DNA of 37,802 nucleotides from Clostridiales bacterium Firm_18 (GCA_001604215.1 LVAX01000087.1:201-38002), one strand, 5' to 3'; counted from the first letter of the stretch, positions 8,489 through 17,028 are shown. Translations and numbers: made by a program. The notes: generated by a model not told the origin, from the sequence alone.

Positions 8489-9907
8489 ATGTATTTGCTC
8501 GGCGTTGATGTCGGTACTACGTCGATAAAAGCGGCGGTGTTTGACAAAGAAGGAAGGCAGGTATCCTCTTGCAGCATTGACTATACATTAATTGCAAAAG
8601 GCGATTTTGTGGAATTTCCCGCCGACGAATATTGGCTGCTATTCCAAAAAGCAGTCGGTGAAGTAACGGGAGATTTGCATATTTCCGCCCTTTCGGTTGA
8701 CACACAATGCGAAACCATGATTTTGGCGGACGAAAGCGGCAATCCCCTTTGCAATGCCATAGTATGGCTTGACAACAGGGCAAAAAATCAGGCAAGAAAA
8801 ATAGAGGAAAAATTCGGCGTTCAAAGGATTTATGAAATAACGGGGCAGCCCGAGGTTACTGCAACCTGGCCCGCATGCAAGCTTTTGTGGATTAAAGAAA
8901 ACAAGCCAGATATATGGTCGAGGACCAAAAAGATATTTTTGCTTGAGGATTATTTGCTGTATAAAATGACCGGCAAATTTGTAACGGAAAAAACACTGCA
9001 ATCCTCAAGCCTGTATTTTGACATACGAAAAGGCTGCTGGTGGGGTGAAATGCTTGAGTATATCGGCATATCGCCCGGAATGCTGCCCGAAATAAAAAAC
9101 AGCGGCGAGGTTGTGGGATATTACAACAAAGCGGCAGTGGTTACGGGGGCGATGGACCAGATAGCGGCATCGATAGGCGCCGGGATTATCGAGCGGGATA
9201 TAATTAGCGAAATGACGGGCACAACAATGGTTATATTTGTAACCTCCGATGAAATACCGCCATATAGCCCGCACAGCAAGATACCGTGCCATTACAACTT
9301 TGACGGCAAATACTGCCTGGTGCTTTGGACAACGACGGCGGGGATGTCACTTAAGTGGTTTAAAAATAATTTTTGCGAAAGCTTTGATTTTAAAGATTTG
9401 GACAGACTTGCGAAAGAAGCGCCCATAGGCAGTGCGGGGCTTGTAATGCTCCCGCATTTGAGCGGAAGCCAGATGCCCAAATATAATCCCGATGCAAAGG
9501 GAGTCTTTTACGGGATAACATTGGAGCATACAAGGGGCCATTTTGTACGGAGCATACTGGAAGCTGTGGCGTGCATGCTGAAAGAAAACCTTGATTATTT
9601 GGGAATGGAGATAAGCGAAATACGGTCAATGGGCGGCGGTGCAAACAGTGATTTATGGAACCGGATAAAATCCGATATGACGGGCAAAAGGCTTGTAACG
9701 CTGAAAAACAAAGAAACCGCATGTCTTGGCTCCGCAATCCTTGCGGGAGCGGGCATCGGCGTTTATGACTCGGTAAAAGAGGCGTGCAAAAAAATAGTCA
9801 AGACGGATAAAGAATATATACCAAGCGGAAACGATTATGCAAAGGTATACGAAAATTACCGCAAATTAGACGGGATACTGAACAAACCGGGAGAAGAAAT
9901 ATTGTGA
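8489..9907 (+). CDS. FGGY-family carbohydrate kinase
   Basis: 472 residues, start ATG 8489 behind GGGAGGA, four bases after the hydrolase stop. The ASKHA fold is shown by the phosphate-1 motif GVDVGTTSIKAAVFD (residues 5-19), VWLDNRA, and GAMDQIAASIGAG with the likely catalytic Asp223. The C-terminal SMGGGANSDLWNRIKSDMTG and CLGSAILAGAG are also typical. The closest characterised relatives would be xylulokinase-type enzymes acting on ketoses or polyols, but the exact substrate cannot be told. Together with the downstream isomerase-like protein it suggests isomerisation followed by ATP-dependent phosphorylation. Confidence 0.93.
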   Translation: MYLLGVDVGTTSIKAAVFDKEGRQVSSCSIDYTLIAKGDFVEFPADEYWLLFQKAVGEVTGDLHISALSVDTQCETMILADESGNPLCNAIVWLDNRAKNQARKIEEKFGVQRIYEITGQPEVTATWPACKLLWIKENKPDIWSRTKKIFLLEDYLLYKMTGKFVTEKTLQSSSLYFDIRKGCWWGEMLEYIGISPGMLPEIKNSGEVVGYYNKAAVVTGAMDQIAASIGAGIIERDIISEMTGTTMVIFVTSDEIPPYSPHSKIPCHYNFDGKYCLVLWTTTAGMSLKWFKNNFCESFDFKDLDRLAKEAPIGSAGLVMLPHLSGSQMPKYNPDAKGVFYGITLEHTRGHFVRSILEAVACMLKENLDYLGMEISEIRSMGGGANSDLWNRIKSDMTGKRLVTLKNKETACLGSAILAGAGIGVYDSVKEACKKIVKTDKEYIPSGNDYAKVYENYRKLDGILNKPGEEIL

Positions 9908-9922
9908 TATATTTTTTAATTA

Positions 9923-10042
9923 ATAGGAAATTGCGCAAAATTCGCGCAATTTCGCGCTACGGCGGAAGTGAATTCCGCCTACGCTTTCCCTCGCGGGGCG
10001 CAATGTTGCGTTCGGGAAAGCGCTACGCGCCCGAACGCTTTA
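9923..10042 (+). repeat. Palindromic intergenic repeat, copy 2
   Basis: Almost identical to copy 1, with compensating changes in the second hairpin (GGCGGAA/TTCCGCC, against GGCGGA/TCCGCC), which suggests conservation of structure. It lies inside the presumed sugar operon, between the FGGY kinase and the isomerase-like gene. The terminal hairpin GCGTTCGGG/CCCGAACGC is followed by TTTATTTT and could attenuate transcription into the second half. Confidence 0.85.
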
Positions 10043-10074
10043 TTTTAAGCGAATAAAATAAAAGAGGTGATAAC

Positions 10075-11421
10075 ATGTTAAAGGGTGCTTTTGTAGGTTT
10101 TGGCGAGGTTAACACGCCAAAAGAATTGATTGTTAAAAAATGCAGTGACGCGGAAAAAGCCCTGAAAAACGAAGGTTTGGAGCTGTTATCAGTTTTTCCC
10201 GTAACGGATGATTATGAGGAAAAGGATGTTAACAAGGCAATTAAAATACTGAAATCAGAGGATTTTGATTTTCTTGTCCTTTGCATTGCGGGATGGATAC
10301 CCACCCATGCCGTAATAAAGGTTGCGGAGCAGTTCAGGCATAAGCCGATGGTGCTGTGGGGCTTGTGCGGCTGGATGGAAGGCAACAGGCTTGTAACCAC
10401 CGCCGACCAGGCGGGAACGACCGCTCTTCGCAAAACCATGGCTGATTTGGGCTATTCGTTTAAGTATATATATGACATAATAGGCAAGCAGACGAATTCA
10501 AAGAAAGCAGCCGATTATGCAATCGCCGCAGCGGCGGCAGCCGGGCTGCGGTCCGCAAAGGTGGGTATGGCGGGATACAGGGATATGAATTTGTACGGCA
10601 CCTTGTATGACGGGCCCAGCCTTAAAAGGGTTGTGGGAGTGGAAATAGAAACATTTGAAATGCTTGAAATAAAGCAAAGGTACGATAAAATAACCGACGG
10701 GCAGAAGCAGGCGGTTGTTGACACCGAAATGTCAAAATGGAAGTTTTTAAAAGAAGCAAAAAAGGAAGGAATGCTTGCGGCGGCGGGATATTACCTTGCA
10801 ATAAAGGAGTTAATAAACGAACGCGGGTATAAGGCAATATCCCTAAAAGACGTGGACGGTATGAAAAAGCTTTTGGGTTTCCCGCCCGCACCGGTCTTTA
10901 TGCTTTTATCGAACATTGAAAAGGTTTCGACGATTCCCGAAAACGATTGCCTTGGCAACGTGACACAGCTTATGGTTAAGTTTTTGACGGGGCAGTGCGG
11001 CGCGTATCTTGAATTTTATGAATTTTTCGAGGACAGGGTGTTGGCCGGGGTTCCCGACTATGTTCCCGCAGAGGTAACGGACGGCGAAATAACGGTGATG
11101 CCTGCGGCGTTCGGTGAGCTGTCGGAGGGCATATTAAATGTTTCAAAGGTTAAAACAGGCCCTATTACGATGTGCCGCCTTGTTTATACGGACGGGAAAT
11201 ATTATATGCACATGGTAACGGGTGAAGGCATTGCCCCGAGAAAATGGGAGGAAGCCGGCTGGACACAACCCGCCCCGCAGCTTCCCGGCCTTGAAATACT
11301 GCTTGATGATGTGGAAGGCTTTGCAGGCAAGGTTATGGGACAGCATTATATTATATCCTACGGCGATAACACCCAAAAAATCAGGAATTTATGCGATATT
11401 TTAGGCATTGAAATTATTTAA
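10075..11421 (+). CDS. L-fucose/L-arabinose isomerase-family protein
   Basis: 448 residues, ATG 10075 behind AGAGGTGATAAC. The N-terminal half has the layered Rossmann-like organisation of the FucI/AraA fold (LKGAFVGFGEVN, DFLVLCIAGWIPTHAV, KPMVLWGLCGWMEG). The C-terminal part (PITMCRLVYTDGKYYMHMVTGEG) matches the C-terminal domain of fucose-isomerase-like proteins. Family members interconvert aldoses and ketoses with a divalent metal. At about 450 residues it is shorter than E. coli FucI (about 590) and belongs to the shorter, mostly uncharacterised branch. Context suggests it makes the ketose used by the neighbouring kinase. Substrate unknown. Confidence 0.88.
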   Translation: MLKGAFVGFGEVNTPKELIVKKCSDAEKALKNEGLELLSVFPVTDDYEEKDVNKAIKILKSEDFDFLVLCIAGWIPTHAVIKVAEQFRHKPMVLWGLCGWMEGNRLVTTADQAGTTALRKTMADLGYSFKYIYDIIGKQTNSKKAADYAIAAAAAAGLRSAKVGMAGYRDMNLYGTLYDGPSLKRVVGVEIETFEMLEIKQRYDKITDGQKQAVVDTEMSKWKFLKEAKKEGMLAAAGYYLAIKELINERGYKAISLKDVDGMKKLLGFPPAPVFMLLSNIEKVSTIPENDCLGNVTQLMVKFLTGQCGAYLEFYEFFEDRVLAGVPDYVPAEVTDGEITVMPAAFGELSEGILNVSKVKTGPITMCRLVYTDGKYYMHMVTGEGIAPRKWEEAGWTQPAPQLPGLEILLDDVEGFAGKVMGQHYIISYGDNTQKIRNLCDILGIEII

Positions 11422-11439
11422 AAGACGGGAGATTGAAGG

Positions 11440-12150
11440 ATGTTTAAAGGTTTAAGAATAAAGCCGCCGTTTTTTGAAATAGGGCCGAAGGCTTATCTTT
11501 ACGGAGAGGGAATGCTAAGTCTTGCAAAAGTAATAGACAAAACGGCGCTAAAATATGATGTTGATGTTATTGTAACTCCGCAGTATACCGATATTAAGCT
11601 GATTGCGGATAATACCGAAAGAATATTTGTGTTTGCCCAGCACATGGACTATTTGCCCCCGGGCAGGGGGCTTGGAAGCGTCCTTCCCGAAGCGGTCAAA
11701 GCGGCGGGGGCAACCGGGGTAATGCTGAACCATGCCGAAAAGCCCCTTACCCTTGAAGAAATCGAAAAAACCATCAAAAGGGCCGATGAGGTCGGGCTTG
11801 GGACGATAGTTTGCGCGGATACCTTTGAGGATATAAAGGCAATAGCAAAAATGTCGCCCAATATTATAGTTGCCGAGCCGACGGAATTAATAGGAACGGG
11901 AAAGACAAGCGACAGCGGTTATGTTAAAGATACAATCAAGTTGGTAAATGAAATAAATCCCGATATAATGGTGCTTCAGGGGGCAGGCATTTCAAACGGG
12001 CGTGATGTTTATAATATGATAAAGCTCGGGGCACAGGCAACCGGCTCGACAAGCGGCATTATTAAAGCAAAGGACCCGTATGCCATGGTGGAGGAAATGC
12101 TGTTTAGCCTTCGCAAGGCATGGGATGAACTGCACGGGGCAGGTGAATAA
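11440..12150 (+). CDS. Triose-phosphate-isomerase-like protein (archaeal-type)
   Basis: 236 residues, a TIM-barrel close in pattern to the short archaeal triose-phosphate isomerases. Likely catalytic residues are Lys17 (in GPKAYLYG), His98 (in MLNHAEKPL) and Glu146 (in VAEPTELIGTG), followed by GAGISNGRDV and a phosphate-binding GIIKAKDP tail. The usual N-x-K motif around the catalytic lysine reads G-P-K here, so the conserved Asn is replaced. This, plus its place among sugar genes, argues for a dedicated sugar-phosphate isomerase, for example on a tetrulose or pentulose phosphate, rather than the glycolytic enzyme. Start ATG 11440 follows a purine-rich GGGAGATTGAAGG. Confidence 0.85.
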   Translation: MFKGLRIKPPFFEIGPKAYLYGEGMLSLAKVIDKTALKYDVDVIVTPQYTDIKLIADNTERIFVFAQHMDYLPPGRGLGSVLPEAVKAAGATGVMLNHAEKPLTLEEIEKTIKRADEVGLGTIVCADTFEDIKAIAKMSPNIIVAEPTELIGTGKTSDSGYVKDTIKLVNEINPDIMVLQGAGISNGRDVYNMIKLGAQATGSTSGIIKAKDPYAMVEEMLFSLRKAWDELHGAGE

Positions 12151-12151
12151 A

Positions 12152-12748
12152 TTGAAAAAGGAATCTTTAATTCAAGCGAAAAACGCATACAAAATTGAAA
12201 GTGAATGCATTGAAAACATGCTTGAATATTTTGACGAGGGCGCTTTTTCAAAAGCGGTTGAGCTTTTAAAAAACGCCGGGAGAATCGGGGCAAGCGGCAG
12301 CGGACACTCGGGGATAATGTGCAGGCATTTTGCACATCTTATGTGCTGCATAGAAAGGCCGGCACGGTTTATTTCCCCAGCCGAAGCGGTTCACGGGGCA
12401 ACCGGCTTTCTTCAGAAAGGAGACGTAATGCTGTTTGCATCAAGGGGCGGGATGACAAAAGAGCTTATGCCGATACTTGATATATGCAAGTCAAAAGGCG
12501 TTTATGTAATAACCGTTACCGAGAATACCGAGTCGCTTCTTGCAAAAGGCGCCGATGTGGTATTAAAACAGTATGTAAACCGTGAAACGGACAAATACAA
12601 TTCGCAGGGCACAACCTCGTCAACGGCGCTTTGCGTGATATTTCACGCATTGCAGACCGCATTGATAGAAGAAACGGGTTATAAAAACGAGCAGTTTGCC
12701 GTAATCCACCCCGGCGGTGCGGTAGGAGAGCGGCTCAATAAAAAATAA
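12152..12748 (+). CDS. SIS-domain sugar-phosphate isomerase
   Basis: 198 residues from a TTG start at 12152 preceded by AGGTGA that overlaps the stop of the TPI-like gene. A longer ATG frame from 12080 would overlap that gene by 71 bases and lacks a ribosome binding site. One SIS domain: IGASGSGHSGIMCRHFAHLM, DVMLFASRGGMTKEL, KGVYVITVT, and a C-terminal IHPGGAVGERL like the KdsD/GutQ arabinose-5-phosphate isomerases. The two CBS domains of those ~325-residue enzymes are missing. Likely catalyses a ketose-phosphate/aldose-phosphate interconversion. It may act with, or alternatively to, the TPI-like protein. Confidence 0.88.
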   Translation: MKKESLIQAKNAYKIESECIENMLEYFDEGAFSKAVELLKNAGRIGASGSGHSGIMCRHFAHLMCCIERPARFISPAEAVHGATGFLQKGDVMLFASRGGMTKELMPILDICKSKGVYVITVTENTESLLAKGADVVLKQYVNRETDKYNSQGTTSSTALCVIFHALQTALIEETGYKNEQFAVIHPGGAVGERLNKK

Positions 12749-12766
12749 ATAAACGGAGGAATAAAA

Positions 12767-13387
12767 ATGGAGTTTAAAGTATTTCAGAAAGAATTGGAAT
12801 TGCAGTCAAGAGGATGGATACCGACTTTTCACGACATTTCCAAGGAGGTGCTTGAAATAGTCAAAGCCTCGGGGGTAAAGAACGGAACATGCAGCGTGGT
12901 TTCCCACCATACCACCTGTTCGGTAATGGTTCAGGAATGCTCGCATGATATTGATTCTTTTGACCTTGAATATTTACAGCATGACCTGCTTGACATCATG
13001 AGAAAAATGATACCCGATTTTGCCGAGGAAGGGCAATACCGCCATCCCGGTCCGGTGCATCTTCAATTCGGAAGATATGTTAATGAGCCGGGAGATTATA
13101 CAAGCATGAATACGGACGGACATTTAAGAAGCGTATTTTTCGGGCGGAGCGAAACCCTGACAATAAAAGACGGGGAGCTTGACGGCGGGGAATTCGCCCA
13201 TATTTATTTTATCGATTGGGACCATGTCCGGGCCCGCCGCAGGCAGGTCAACATTACCATTATGGGCACAACGGAGGATGTGGGCGACAGGAAGTGGAAC
13301 AACGGAGAGGTTGTAAACACCCTGCGCAAATATACCGACGAAGAAAAGGCATACGACGCTCATTTCACTCTCCAGCAGCAAAGATAG
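12767..13387 (+). CDS. YjbQ / UPF0047-family protein, long variant
   Basis: 206 residues, ATG 12767 behind GGAGGAATAAAA. Family motifs are SHHTTCSVMVQE (residues ~46-57), NTDGHLRSVFFGRSETL, a G-E-L-x-G-G segment and HVRARRRQVNITIMG. Most members are about 130-140 residues; this one has an insertion of roughly 25 residues before NTDGH and extra N- and C-terminal parts. YjbQ proteins carry weak thiamine-phosphate-synthase activity in E. coli but their true role is unsettled. Sitting last in the sugar operon, this one may have a role in sugar-phosphate chemistry; that is inference. Confidence 0.85.
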   Translation: MEFKVFQKELELQSRGWIPTFHDISKEVLEIVKASGVKNGTCSVVSHHTTCSVMVQECSHDIDSFDLEYLQHDLLDIMRKMIPDFAEEGQYRHPGPVHLQFGRYVNEPGDYTSMNTDGHLRSVFFGRSETLTIKDGELDGGEFAHIYFIDWDHVRARRRQVNITIMGTTEDVGDRKWNNGEVVNTLRKYTDEEKAYDAHFTLQQQR

Positions 13388-13454
13388 CCCAGCAGCGTTA
13401 GTTGAAATTTGTGAGAAAAACATATTCCGGTTTGGGAAGTTTAAAAAAAGGCAT

Positions 13455-13494
13455 AAAAAAAGCAAGCCCGGTACAAGTTAAGGCTTGCTTTTTT
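13455..13494. terminator. Bidirectional terminator between the YjbQ-type and oxidoreductase genes
   Basis: AAAAAAGCAAGCC and GGCTTGCTTTTTT form a 13-base stem with a 14-base loop. A and T runs on either side let it serve both the rightward operon and the leftward oxidoreductase gene. Confidence 0.85.
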
Positions 13495-13502
13495 GCACTC
13501 CT

Positions 13503-14495
13503 TTACAGGAGGGTATCCGCTTTTTGCTGGATTGCAAGTGTGGATTCGGCGGATTTGAGCACCTCGCCGGTGTTTAATATTATATCCTTTTTGCCGCCTA
13601 TTTCGTCAATAAAATCCTGCAGGCAATTTCTGTCCGTTTGGATGCCTTTAATATTTTCAACTGTTTTGTTGCCGTTTTTGTAAAGCTGCACCCCGTCGGA
13701 GTTCGCGGAGAAAATCAACAACCCTTTTGTTCCCCAGATTTCAAACTTCCAATAGCACGGCAAAGCAAACCCGATGCTGTCGGGTGCGGCATACGATACA
13801 TCGGCAATAACGCCCGCGCCGTTACTTAGCTCGAGCATAAACTGCGCGCTGTCCTTAAAGTGTTTTTCTTTTGCGGCAAAGGCGTTCCAGCACCTGGCCG
13901 CCAAAATGTTTTTGACCTCCAGGCCGGCAATGTACCTTATAATATCGATCCCGTGAATGGCGATATCATTGATTACCCCGCCGTGCCTGCCTTCTTCAAA
14001 GTACCAACCCGGTCTTGTCCCGTAGCGGAGCGGGTGCTGCCCCCCGAAACAAATATTGTTTACCGTGCCGATTTCACCCTCGTCGATTATTTTTTTGGCC
14101 GCCAATACATTTTTTGAATAACGCAGGTCAAGCATCATGCTTATTATTAAGTTTTTATCTTTGGCTAATCGTTTAATTTCGCTTAGCTCCGAAAGGGATG
14201 TGCACATCGGCTTGTCGGTTATTACATGCTTTCCGGCATTTAACGCGTCGATAATCATTTGGCCCCTTGCGCTGTAATAATTGCCTATTGCAATCGCGTC
14301 GAGCCTGCTGTCGCTTAGCATTTCCCGGTAGCTTTCATATGTAAATACGGCATTTAAATCAGTTTCGGCAGCCTTTTTTGCTTCTTCAAAGTCCTCCCAT
14401 GCGCCGGCAATATTTACATTTTTACTTTCCCCGGCGATATTGTACAGGCTGTAAATGTGCCCGTGTCTGAAGCCTGCAAAGCCTAAATTAATCAT
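13503..14495 (-). CDS. Gfo/Idh/MocA-family oxidoreductase
   Basis: 330 residues, ATG 14495 behind GGAGGTTGATT; a longer frame to 14558 has no ribosome binding site. The N-terminal Rossmann domain begins INLGFAGFRHGHIYSLYN, where the nucleotide loop deviates from the usual GxGxxG. It contains DAIAIGNYYSARG and ITDKPMCTSL, with Asp in place of the usual Glu of the E-K-P motif. The C-terminal substrate domain has the typical INDIAIHGIDIIRYIAG. Such enzymes oxidise sugars or cyclitols with NAD(P). It converges on the sugar operon from its own promoter, so a role in the same pathway is plausible but unproven. Confidence 0.9.
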   Translation of the reverse strand: MINLGFAGFRHGHIYSLYNIAGESKNVNIAGAWEDFEEAKKAAETDLNAVFTYESYREMLSDSRLDAIAIGNYYSARGQMIIDALNAGKHVITDKPMCTSLSELSEIKRLAKDKNLIISMMLDLRYSKNVLAAKKIIDEGEIGTVNNICFGGQHPLRYGTRPGWYFEEGRHGGVINDIAIHGIDIIRYIAGLEVKNILAARCWNAFAAKEKHFKDSAQFMLELSNGAGVIADVSYAAPDSIGFALPCYWKFEIWGTKGLLIFSANSDGVQLYKNGNKTVENIKGIQTDRNCLQDFIDEIGGKKDIILNTGEVLKSAESTLAIQQKADTLL

Positions 14496-14582
14496 AATCA
14501 ACCTCCGTCTTGCCGCTGTGCCTTTGCACAACGAAAATATTATTTCATATAATACCATATATTAATCAAAAAGTCTATTTTT

Positions 14583-14628
14583 TAGGCATAAGTGAGTCGA
14601 ACCCTGTAGAGCTTGGTTAGACTGATAT
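14583..14628 (-). terminator. Weak hairpin downstream of mgtE
   Basis: On the minus strand AGTCTAACC pairs with GGTTCGACT (one mismatch) around a short loop, followed by CACTTATGCCTAAAAAA. The mgtE stop codon lies in the left arm. The tail resembles the hairpins at 21239-21273 and 28733-28777. Terminator function is probable but not strong. Confidence 0.45.
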
Positions 14629-15960
14629 TTTTAAAAACCACATTGCAAAGTAAAAATAAATAATAAGGGTTACCGCGTCGACAATTGTTGAAATGATCGG
14701 CGTGGACATTATTGCGGGGTCAAGGCGCAGTTTTTTTGCTATTATCGGAAGCATACCGCCGATTACTTTTGCAATAACAACCGTAAAGAGCATTGTCGCC
14801 GAAACGGTCAGGGCAATGGGAAACGAATACCGCTCCAAAAAGAATATCCTTATAAAATTAAGAAACCCGAGAACGGAGCCGACCAACAGGCTTATCCTAA
14901 GCTCCTTCCAGAATACCTTGAAAATGTCTTTAAAAGAAAGCTCGCCTAAAACTATACTGCGGATTACAATGGCGGAGGCCTGGGAGCCTGCGTTGCCTCC
15001 CGTATTCATCAGCATGGGAATGAATGCGGATAGAGCAATAACGGAGGAAAGCGTGCTTTCAAAGCTTTTTATGATGTATCCGGTAAAAGTGGCGGATATC
15101 ATAAGCACCAAAAGCCATATTATCCTTTTGCGCGACAGCGCCAAAACACCGGTATTTATATATTCCTCGTCTGACGGCGCAACCGCTGCCATTTTATAAA
15201 AGTCCTCGGTATTTTCTTCTTCGATAACATCAACGATATCGTCTATTGTAATTATCCCCACGAGCCTATTTTCGTTATCCACTACCGGAATGGCTAACAA
15301 GTCATATTTTTTAAAGGTGTCTGCAATATCCTCCTGGTCATCGTGAGTATTGACATAAATGGGCCCTGTGTGCATAATATCCTCAATTTTTGTGTTAACG
15401 TCGGCTAAAACAAGCTCCTTGAGCGAAATTGTGCCGAGAAGATGCCGCCAGGAATCAGTGACATAGCATGTGTAAATAGTTTCCTTATTCGGTCCGGTTT
15501 TTCTGATTTTATCCAATACTTCGCTTACCGTCAGCTCTTTTTTAATGTCAACAAATTCAATAGTCATAAGGCTTCCTGCCGAGTTTTCAGGATATGCAAG
15601 GAACTGGTTAATCAGCTTGCGTTCGGCTTCGCTGGTGTTTCGCAGTATTTTTTTTACTACATACGCGGGCATTTCTTCCAGATAGTCGACTTTATCGTCA
15701 AAATAAAGGTCGGCAACTATATTGGCAAGCTCTTTTTCATTGGCAAGTGCGGAAATTTCCGCCTGACGGTCGACCGAAAGATATGAGAATACTTCCGAAG
15801 CTATTTCTTTCGGCAGCAGCCGGAAAAAAACAAGAGCCTGCTTTTCTTCTAATTCTTCTATGAATTCGGCAATATCAGCAGTCTGATAATTTCCAAGCTC
15901 CGATTTTATTATATTATATTTTTTTTCATTCAATAGCTGCATTGTCCTTTCAAAATCCAT
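14617..15960 (-). CDS. mgtE: Magnesium transporter MgtE
   Basis: 447 residues, the family norm. Cytosolic N-domain (~18-118) with FFRLLPKEIASEVFSYL, then a CBS pair (~125-245) ending ITIDDIVDVIEEENTEDFYKMA, then a C-terminal membrane domain (~275-447) of about five helices with FIPMLMNTGGNAGSQ, the ion-path signature. Homodimeric Mg2+ channel in which the N and CBS domains close the pore when intracellular Mg2+ is high. The ATG at 15960 has GGGAG eight bases upstream; a GTG at 15969 would overlap that site. An M-box riboswitch is possible in the 171-base gap to spoIIIAA, but I could not recognise one. Confidence 0.96.
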   Translation of the reverse strand: MDFERTMQLLNEKKYNIIKSELGNYQTADIAEFIEELEEKQALVFFRLLPKEIASEVFSYLSVDRQAEISALANEKELANIVADLYFDDKVDYLEEMPAYVVKKILRNTSEAERKLINQFLAYPENSAGSLMTIEFVDIKKELTVSEVLDKIRKTGPNKETIYTCYVTDSWRHLLGTISLKELVLADVNTKIEDIMHTGPIYVNTHDDQEDIADTFKKYDLLAIPVVDNENRLVGIITIDDIVDVIEEENTEDFYKMAAVAPSDEEYINTGVLALSRKRIIWLLVLMISATFTGYIIKSFESTLSSVIALSAFIPMLMNTGGNAGSQASAIVIRSIVLGELSFKDIFKVFWKELRISLLVGSVLGFLNFIRIFFLERYSFPIALTVSATMLFTVVIAKVIGGMLPIIAKKLRLDPAIMSTPIISTIVDAVTLIIYFYFAMWFLKISV

Positions 15961-16089
15961 GCGCAACACTCCCTCTTATAATTTAATGATAACATAAAAA
16001 TTCGTTTCTGGCAATATTTTTGCAATCCGCGGGGTAGGCATAATTAAACAAATTTATCATGCTTATTAGTAATAAATAAGGACAAGTTT

Positions 16090-16116
16090 GTATATATTTT
16101 AGTATAAACATATACG
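16090..16116 (+). promoter_or_regulatory. Possible sigma-E-type promoter of the spoIIIA operon
   Basis: CATATACG (16109-16116) resembles the sigma-E -10 box CATACAnT, with an AT-rich GTATATAT block upstream at 16090-16097. The spoIIIA operon is sigma-E controlled in Bacillus subtilis. The match is loose and spacing is slightly short. Confidence 0.35.
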
Positions 16117-16131
16117 AAAGGATACATTGCA

Positions 16132-17028
16132 ATGGAAGCAAAAGAAATAATACTCGGCAATCTGCCTTCTTCCGTTTCAAAGGAAATTAGCGATATTTCT
16201 TTTTCGGATATTGAAGAAATAAGGCTTAGGGCAGGAAGAAGGCTTGCAGTTTACAGTGCGGGCAGATACACCTGTTTCGGGCATATCGTAACTTGCGGGG
16301 AAATTGAGCAAACGCTTCAAATTATAAGCGGTTCGTCCGTTTATGCATATATTGAAGAAATCAAGAACTGCTTTATAACCCTTGAAGGCGGGCATCGTGT
16401 GGGCTTGTGCGGCAGGGCCGTTATTGAGGGCGGCAGGATAAAAAATATTATACATATAAGCGGGGTAAATTTCAGAATTGCGCGGCAGATAAAGGGAGCC
16501 GCGGACAAAATAATGCCGTATATCGAAAAAAACAATATTCAAAACACATTGATAATTTCGCCGCCGCAATGCGGGAAAACAACCATAATCAGGGATGCGG
16601 CCCGGCAGCTTGGCAGCAGGTTTAAGGTTTCGGTAATAGACGAGAGGGGAGAAATCGCGGCAATGCACAAGGGGATGCCGCAGTACGATATCGGCGACAT
16701 GACGGATGTGTTGGATTTGTGCCCGAAAGCAATAGGTATCCCCCTTATGCTCAGGAGTATGTCGCCTGATGTGATAATTACGGACGAGATAGCCGGATGT
16801 GATGTGGAAGCGATAAAACAGGCATTATCCTGCGGCGTCAGAATAATAGCCACGGCGCATGGGGATAATGTCTGGCAGGTAAAAAAACGTTTGGGCGGCG
16901 GCAGTATTATGGAGGAATTCGGCTGTATTATACTGCTTGGCAGGAGAAACGGCCCGGGCACTATAGAACGGATAGAGGAAATCGGTATAAAAACGGGTTC
17001 TAAAAGCGGACAAAGCTTAATAATATAA
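16132..17028 (+). CDS. spoIIIAA: Stage III sporulation protein AA, AAA ATPase
   Basis: 298 residues, ATG 16132 behind AAAGGA. Cytoplasmic mother-cell ATPase related to type II/IV secretion ATPases. Walker A SPPQCGKTT at 143-151, Walker B region VSVIDERGEIA at about 165-175, plus LRSMSPDVIITDEIAG and the arginine-rich start IEEIRLRAGRRLAVY. It energises the mother-cell channel that, with forespore SpoIIQ, keeps the engulfed forespore metabolically active. First gene of a complete eight-gene operon in canonical order. Confidence 0.97.
   Translation: MEAKEIILGNLPSSVSKEISDISFSDIEEIRLRAGRRLAVYSAGRYTCFGHIVTCGEIEQTLQIISGSSVYAYIEEIKNCFITLEGGHRVGLCGRAVIEGGRIKNIIHISGVNFRIARQIKGAADKIMPYIEKNNIQNTLIISPPQCGKTTIIRDAARQLGSRFKVSVIDERGEIAAMHKGMPQYDIGDMTDVLDLCPKAIGIPLMLRSMSPDVIITDEIAGCDVEAIKQALSCGVRIIATAHGDNVWQVKKRLGGGSIMEEFGCIILLGRRNGPGTIERIEEIGIKTGSKSGQSLII

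Noticed and set aside
12080..12151. Extended SIS protein starting at ATG 12080.
   Set aside because: It would overlap the TPI-like gene by 71 bases, and the added residues do not look like the family; TTG 12152 has a good ribosome binding site.
14590..14620. GGTTCGACT on the minus strand looks like a tRNA T-arm.
   Set aside because: No matching T stem, acceptor stem, anticodon arm or D arm can be drawn; it is better explained as one arm of a hairpin after mgtE.
15961..16131. Mg2+ (M-box) riboswitch before mgtE.
   Set aside because: Expected from the gene's function, but I could not identify the conserved core in this short divergent gap.
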